From Gammaproteobacteria bacterium (GTDB lineage Bacteria > Pseudomonadota > Gammaproteobacteria > Coxiellales > Coxiellaceae), in contig JAJFJO010000015.1 in assembly GCA_021774015.1 (NCBI GenBank), positions 1 through 26,247 of the forward strand: a DNA stretch of 26,247 nucleotides, in the 5' to 3' direction. The position numbers and the translations under genes were made by a program. This document shows positions 22,861 through 26,247 of this stretch, one piece after another. How positions within the stretch are numbered: position 1 is the stretch's first letter; every line of letters begins with the position of its first letter. The notes under the pieces are model-generated. The model saw only the letters and a program-made list of their open reading frames with translations. It made no database searches and was not told the origin of the DNA.

Positions 22861-23210
22861 CGATCCTCATCAACACGAAAGGTTCGTCTTGTTTCCCAGA
22901 CCCCTGTTCGACATATTCTGCTAGATGCACCCAGTCCAAAACGTTTGGAAATATCAAGCAATATAAAATTATAGGGTTTGCCTTTTTTATATTTGGCAAA
23001 GCGTTTAGCCGTTAACAAAACACTGTGGTAAACAACGCAGCCCATGACTAATAGCACCAATGGGAAATGCCCAACAAAAAAGGACAAGATCAAGGCCAGC
23101 AGAAATAAGCTCACTACAACCAATACGGTCAATAAAATAAGCTCTTTAAACGTGCACTCCTGCCACATGGGATAAGGATGCGTTAAAAATCGGCTGCGTG
23201 GTCGTCTCAT
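22857..23210 (-). CDS. T4SS inner-membrane protein, TIGR03750 family (TraL-like)
   Basis: This 117-residue protein has PYPMWQECTFKELILL followed by a long hydrophobic segment (about residues 27-66) that forms two membrane helices separated by GHFP. A cytoplasmic tail beginning AKYKKGKPYNF resembles the KRGKP-type motif of the TIGR03750 family. The tail is basic and Arg-rich (SRICRTGVWETRRTFRVDED). AGAGG lies eight bases before the ATG at 23210. It is coupled to the TraE-like gene by an ATGA overlap. Confidence 0.8.
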   Translation of the reverse strand: MRRPRSRFLTHPYPMWQECTFKELILLTVLVVVSLFLLALILSFFVGHFPLVLLVMGCVVYHSVLLTAKRFAKYKKGKPYNFILLDISKRFGLGASSRICRTGVWETRRTFRVDEDR

Positions 23211-23223
23211 TTGTGGTGCCTCT

Positions 23224-23655
23224 TTACTGGTTGGTTGCCCATTGTTTTAGGATGTATTGCCCCAAGAAGAAAAGCACTAAACCGATAACCACCAGTATTG
23301 CGCCTGTCACTAAGGCCATTTTAAATTTCCCAAAATCATCGGTTTCTTGGTATTTCTTATAGCCGCGATAGATATCAAAAACAGCTAACACAATGAAAAA
23401 CAACGCGCCGCCATACACCAATATGGGGCCTGCTTGTTTTTGGATAATATTTTTTAGAATATCCAAAAAGTCTTTTCCGCCTTGCGTTGGATCATCCCCG
23501 GCATCCGGCGTAGGAATAGCACCATCGGCCATCGCTTGATCGCTGATAAATATCATCGTAAACACCATCAGTGCCCTGACAATGGCAGGATGGCAATAAA
23601 CCCATGTTTTGGCTTTAGCCGACATGCTTTTTACTTTGCTAAGTAAGGTCTTCAT
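23224..23655 (-). CDS. T4SS pilin-like membrane protein, PFL_4702 family (TIGR03745)
   Basis: This 143-residue protein has a long N-terminal leader with a hydrophobic segment (AIVRALMVFTMIFISDQAMA), then PTPDAGDDPTQGGKDFLDIL. Two membrane helices follow (PILVYGGALFFIVLAVFDIY and ALVTGAILVVIGLVLFFLGQ) around a short polar loop. That build and position match the PFL_4702 family and resemble TraA/VirB2-type pilins, so it may be the pilus subunit precursor. GGGAG lies six bases before the ATG. It is flanked by the PFL_4701-like and TIGR03750-like genes. Confidence 0.82.
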   Translation of the reverse strand: MKTLLSKVKSMSAKAKTWVYCHPAIVRALMVFTMIFISDQAMADGAIPTPDAGDDPTQGGKDFLDILKNIIQKQAGPILVYGGALFFIVLAVFDIYRGYKKYQETDDFGKFKMALVTGAILVVIGLVLFFLGQYILKQWATNQ

Positions 23656-23667
23656 TTCAATCTCCCG

Positions 23668-23892
23668 TTAATAAACAATTACCCAAATCGCTACCAATAA
23701 AATCAGCACCAATACCAGCTTGACCAGCCAGCTATTGGGTTCTTCTGACTCATTCATTTGTGTCAACATTCCTTTAATAATGAATGTGCCCCAAACCACT
23801 GACAGCAGAAAAATTAAGGTTCGAATAAATATCGACAAGCTTTCTCCTGAAAACCCGGCGGCAATTTGGAACCATTGACTTAATTGATCCAC
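23668..23892 (-). CDS. T4SS small membrane protein, PFL_4701 family (TIGR03758)
   Basis: This 74-residue protein starts with GTG at 23892, six bases after a strong GGGGAG. It has two membrane helices (SIFIRTLIFLLSVVWGTFII, about residues 20-39, and LVKLVLVLILLVAIWVIV at the C-terminus). The N-terminal WFQIAAGFSGESL matches the F..AAG...... pattern of PFL_4701 proteins. With the next gene it forms the pilin-like pair of small hydrophobic proteins typical of GI-type systems. Confidence 0.78.
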   Translation of the reverse strand: MDQLSQWFQIAAGFSGESLSIFIRTLIFLLSVVWGTFIIKGMLTQMNESEEPNSWLVKLVLVLILLVAIWVIVY

Positions 23893-23903
23893 TAATATCT
23901 CCC

Positions 23904-24326
23904 CTACCGCCCAACATAGTCACCATTCATCGGTGCGATCTGTTTGGGTGTTAAATTCGATTGATTAATCTGGTTGACCAAGCCTGCTCTAATCTCAAGC
24001 AGGTTTTCTTTAAGGCCAGCGTGTTTATCCCCGTTAGCATCTGTCCACTCGTTAAAATGAAACTGTACACGTGCTGTTTTGTCTTGTTCTTTGGAAGCTT
24101 GTGCGATCAACGGGAATAGTGCATCAATTTGATTGATCATGCGCACCATCGTTTGATTCATTTGTGCTGTACTTGCTTGTGCCTGAACAGCAAACATGAG
24201 CGGTAATGAGATCAGCAGACCAAATATCGTTAATTTTGCAGATTTCGGAGCGATTCTTCTTATCAATCCAGTTATAAAGTGCCGCGCCTTTTTTGTTTTT
24301 TCGTAGTTAATCATCATTTCACTCAC
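23904..24326 (-). CDS. RAQPRD-type ICE protein (TIGR01690-like)
   Basis: The protein is exported, with a hydrophobic segment (LTIFGLLISLPLMFAVQAQA) after a basic N-terminus. The mature part is helical (MVRMINQIDALFPLIAQASK), then RVQFHFNEW and a C-terminal LTPKQIAPMNGDYVGR. This lines up with the PRD..PL.GDY end of the RAQPRD family, although the literal RAQPRD residues have changed. Its role in the secretion system is not established. The annotated GTG start overlaps the previous stop (GTGA) but has no SD. The ATG nine bases later is an alternative. Real length is about 137-140 residues. Confidence 0.72.
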   Translation of the reverse strand: MSEMMINYEKTKKARHFITGLIRRIAPKSAKLTIFGLLISLPLMFAVQAQASTAQMNQTMVRMINQIDALFPLIAQASKEQDKTARVQFHFNEWTDANGDKHAGLKENLLEIRAGLVNQINQSNLTPKQIAPMNGDYVGR

Positions 24327-25054
24327 ACATATTTTTTAAATTTAGACACGGTTCTTGAGGCCAATAACAACGTCATCAAGCTCACACCGATAAAAAACAC
24401 CACGGGATTAATCCAAAGCGGCACTACCAAATAAATAGTAATTAATAGCCACAAAACCCCTGGCACAAATCCCAAAAAGCGATGAAAAATAAAGCTCGAT
24501 TCACGTCCAAGCTCTGCGGTTCTTACCTCTCGCAGCGCGAAGCCATCTACAACACCAAAAATCCAACTCAGCCCTAAAAGCGGCAGCGCCAACACAAACA
24601 ACAAAAGCTTCCCTAACACCATGAGCGAGTTGTTTTTTGCAATAGCACCGGTTTTTATCACCTCTTGTTTTATAGTGTTCCAAAGCTGGCCCGCCTTGTG
24701 TTCGGCAGGTGCCAAATAACCATTCTCCTTTCCACCAACAGCACCTTTGAGCTGAAGGCTCGCTGTATTCATCACATTTGAATGCGCAATGTCTTTGGCT
24801 GCATGAGCGATGAGTGCACTTGTGGACATCACAAAAGCAAAAACTCTTGTATCAGAATATGTTTGCTCAATGTGTTGTTCTGCTTGCATCATATTAATTA
24901 ACCTATTATTCGCCGTTTCAAATCCACTCACATTCCAATAAAAAACACTAAAACAAAAACTCAAAACCCATCCCCAAAAAACACCTTTTACCAATGCACC
25001 TATTATTCGATGGCGACTAAATCGTTTTTTATTAATCGCCGCACTTTCTTTCAT
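24323..25054 (-). CDS. ICE inner-membrane protein, PFL_4697 family (TIGR03747)
   Basis: This 243-residue protein has four or five membrane helices: about residues 19-43, 145-167, 195-212 and 215-232. The marker DGFALREVRTAELGRESSFI corresponds to the DG...R.LR...GRES pattern of PFL_4697 proteins. The amphipathic region between the first and second helices would face the periplasm. The ATG overlaps the preceding stop as ATGA, with GGAG only two bases before it, so translation is probably coupled. In relatives traD precedes this gene; here it does not. Confidence 0.85.
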   Translation of the reverse strand: MKESAAINKKRFSRHRIIGALVKGVFWGWVLSFCFSVFYWNVSGFETANNRLINMMQAEQHIEQTYSDTRVFAFVMSTSALIAHAAKDIAHSNVMNTASLQLKGAVGGKENGYLAPAEHKAGQLWNTIKQEVIKTGAIAKNNSLMVLGKLLLFVLALPLLGLSWIFGVVDGFALREVRTAELGRESSFIFHRFLGFVPGVLWLLITIYLVVPLWINPVVFFIGVSLMTLLLASRTVSKFKKYV

Positions 25055-25572
25055 TGCTCCACATCACCCTTTGTCCACAAAAAAGGGTAATGTGAGACTT
25101 GCAAATACTGACTTAGCCCGCTCAGCTGAGCAGGCAATAAGGTTAAGCCGGTTTCATGTTCTATTTGCTCAACGCGCACTTGATTTTTAACATTGGTAAT
25201 AATCCCAATAGCGCCTACTTTCTTAAGCTCGGGAGCATTGGTTCTTGCCCAGCTTAATGACAGTGGATCATCACCCATGACAAAAATAGATTTTGTTAAG
25301 ACTTTTGTTTTGATCGGATGTGAGTTTATTTTCCCAGGCGTTAATCGACTTGTTACTGGGTACATTAATTTTTGTATAGGAATCGTTTTTCTTTGGTAAA
25401 ATGACTTATTCATTTGCAAGAGTGCTAACGAATCGCCTTTTTTTGGATAATGGATATCACTTAAATACGGTGCTGCTTCAACAGTTTCTCCGTCCGTATT
25501 TACTACGACTAACTGTGCGTTACTCGTAGCACTTACCAATAAACCGATTGTGATCAATATCCACTGTTTCAT
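25051..25572 (-). CDS. ICE exported protein, PFL_4695 family (TIGR03765)
   Basis: This 173-residue periplasmic protein has the signal peptide MKQWILITIGLLVSATSNAQ. The mature part has VVNTDGETVEAAPYLSD, then LTPGKI, IFVMGDDPLSLSWARTNAPE and VGAIGIITNV, ending LLPAQLSGLSQYLQVSHYP. These follow the PFL_4695 family, whose members often end with a SHYPVLI-type motif. GAGG lies nine bases before the ATG at 25572, three bases after the previous gene. Its exact job is not known. Confidence 0.85.
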   Translation of the reverse strand: MKQWILITIGLLVSATSNAQLVVVNTDGETVEAAPYLSDIHYPKKGDSLALLQMNKSFYQRKTIPIQKLMYPVTSRLTPGKINSHPIKTKVLTKSIFVMGDDPLSLSWARTNAPELKKVGAIGIITNVKNQVRVEQIEHETGLTLLPAQLSGLSQYLQVSHYPFLWTKGDVEQ

Positions 25573-25575
25573 CGC

Positions 25576-26247
25576 TTAGAACCTCGATACATCTATGATG
25601 GTGGCTCTCCCATTTCGAACCAAAATCAATACCGGTAGCGTTTTTGTGTTTTTGAATCGACTAAAAGGCCCTTCATTGGTATTAATAGTGATCTCCCCTT
25701 TCTTAACCAGACTGACGGGTATACTTTGATTGTTTGCCCAGTCTTGTATGCCGCGAGCAGAGGGGGTCCCCGAAAAATAAAGGTTGAGCGTAATGTTTTT
25801 GTCTGATTGAATATCGGCTAATAATGTGCTCACCACCCGACGAACATTCAAATTAAGCCGTGTTAGCAAAAACAGTTTATCGCCTGAGTTCAGGCTAACA
25901 GCGTGATAGCTATAAGGGCTAAATTTGCTAACATTAAATGGTCTAATTAATGGCAAGCCTTTATTCGCCTCTGATTTTGCAAAGCCTGCAGCAGACTGCC
26001 AAGCCAACTCTTTAGCCATTTTTTCTTGTAGCTGTTTTGCATAAAGCAAGGCGAAGCGTTTTCGCTCACTGGGATTGCGTGCATTTATTCCTAATATTTC
26101 TACAGGCGATAATTTAGAACCCTTCCAATAAAGGCCACTGCGATTCTGCATGAGAAGCACATAGCGTTTTTCATCATTTTTTGTTAAGCCCCAAACTTCT
26201 GCCTGATGAAGCTCTGCTGGTGTTAACTTAACATCCTTGATGTTTTG
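25576..26247 (-). CDS. ICE protein, PFL_4693 family (TIGR03759), 5' end off the window
   Basis: The frame stays open to the right edge, so the N-terminus is missing. The visible 223 residues begin QNIKDVKLTPAELHQAEVWG and include WGLTKNDEKRYVVLLM and LSPVEILGINARNPSERKRF, the pattern of PFL_4693 proteins (W.L...E..RY..LM, then L.P...LGI.AR...ER..). The GTG at 26160 is internal valine, not a start. The C-terminal half has a thioredoxin-like arrangement (LYFSGTPSARGIQDWANNQ, TLPVLILVRNG) without catalytic cysteines. It is probably exported, but the signal peptide would be off the window. Confidence 0.85.
   Translation of the reverse strand, partial: QNIKDVKLTPAELHQAEVWGLTKNDEKRYVLLMQNRSGLYWKGSKLSPVEILGINARNPSERKRFALLYAKQLQEKMAKELAWQSAAGFAKSEANKGLPLIRPFNVSKFSPYSYHAVSLNSGDKLFLLTRLNLNVRRVVSTLLADIQSDKNITLNLYFSGTPSARGIQDWANNQSIPVSLVKKGEITINTNEGPFSRFKNTKTLPVLILVRNGRATIIDVSRF

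Noticed and set aside
26158..26160. GTG as a start of the PFL_4693-like gene
   Set aside because: The frame and family motif (WGLT..E.RY) continue upstream to the window edge, so the GTG is an internal valine.
1..26247. tRNA genes, insertion sequences, integrase/att sites and CRISPR arrays
   Set aside because: None could be recognised by eye: no transposase-like products, regular spacer repeats or tRNA-like cloverleaf arms.

Overview
The window is part of an integrating conjugative element (ICE) or genomic island from an AT-rich gammaproteobacterium. That call rests on a nearly complete GI-type (ICEHin1056/PFL_46xx-47xx-like, MPF-G) type IV secretion operon beside a TopB-SSB pair. A Legionellales-type host would fit the base composition and the kinase-like gene at the left edge, but the sequence does not prove it. 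No integrase, att site, tRNA, CRISPR array or clear relaxase is visible, so the element's ends lie outside the window.

Layout, read in the direction of transcription (almost everything is on the minus strand, so right to left). (1) 26247-12028 is the mating-pair-formation operon: PFL_4693-, PFL_4695- and PFL_4697-like proteins, a RAQPRD-like protein, PFL_4701- and PFL_4702-like proteins, a TIGR03750-like protein, PFL_4703/4704/4705-like proteins (TraE/TraK/TraB-like), a lipoprotein, a 63-residue P-loop microprotein, the TraC-type ATPase, PFL_4709/4710/4711-like periplasmic proteins, and a TraG N-domain protein. (2) 11705-4312 holds a small membrane protein, the coupling ATPase TraD, a DsbA-like thioredoxin, a membrane protein with a possible TraI_2_C-like tail, a putative PFL_4669-family protein, topoisomerase III and an SSB. 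A single plus-strand gene (11717-12019) with its own promoter sits between blocks 1 and 2. (3) 4311-3583 is a gene-free control region with promoter-like sequences, repeated operator-like sites, a 21-bp palindrome and an exact match to the E. coli rRNA boxA antitermination signal. (4) 3582-1005 is an accessory operon of six small genes: four hypotheticals, a DUF6876-like protein and a second SSB. A strong hairpin terminator and one further hypothetical gene (866-474) follow. (5) At the left edge is the 3' end of a plus-strand protein-kinase-like gene.

The most unusual feature is in block 4. Each of the five genes that is not start/stop coupled to its upstream neighbour carries a version of the same 80-100-nt leader. 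The leader has a GC-rich hairpin (CCC..GGGAA..TTCCC..GGG pattern), then a U-rich stretch, then the Shine-Dalgarno (SD) sequence. In every copy the SD can pair perfectly over 5-7 bases with an upstream anti-SD segment, although the sequences used differ between copies. With the boxA just upstream of the first copy, this suggests a coordinated RNA-level switch for the accessory operon. The evidence is from reading the sequence only; no structure prediction or database search was run.
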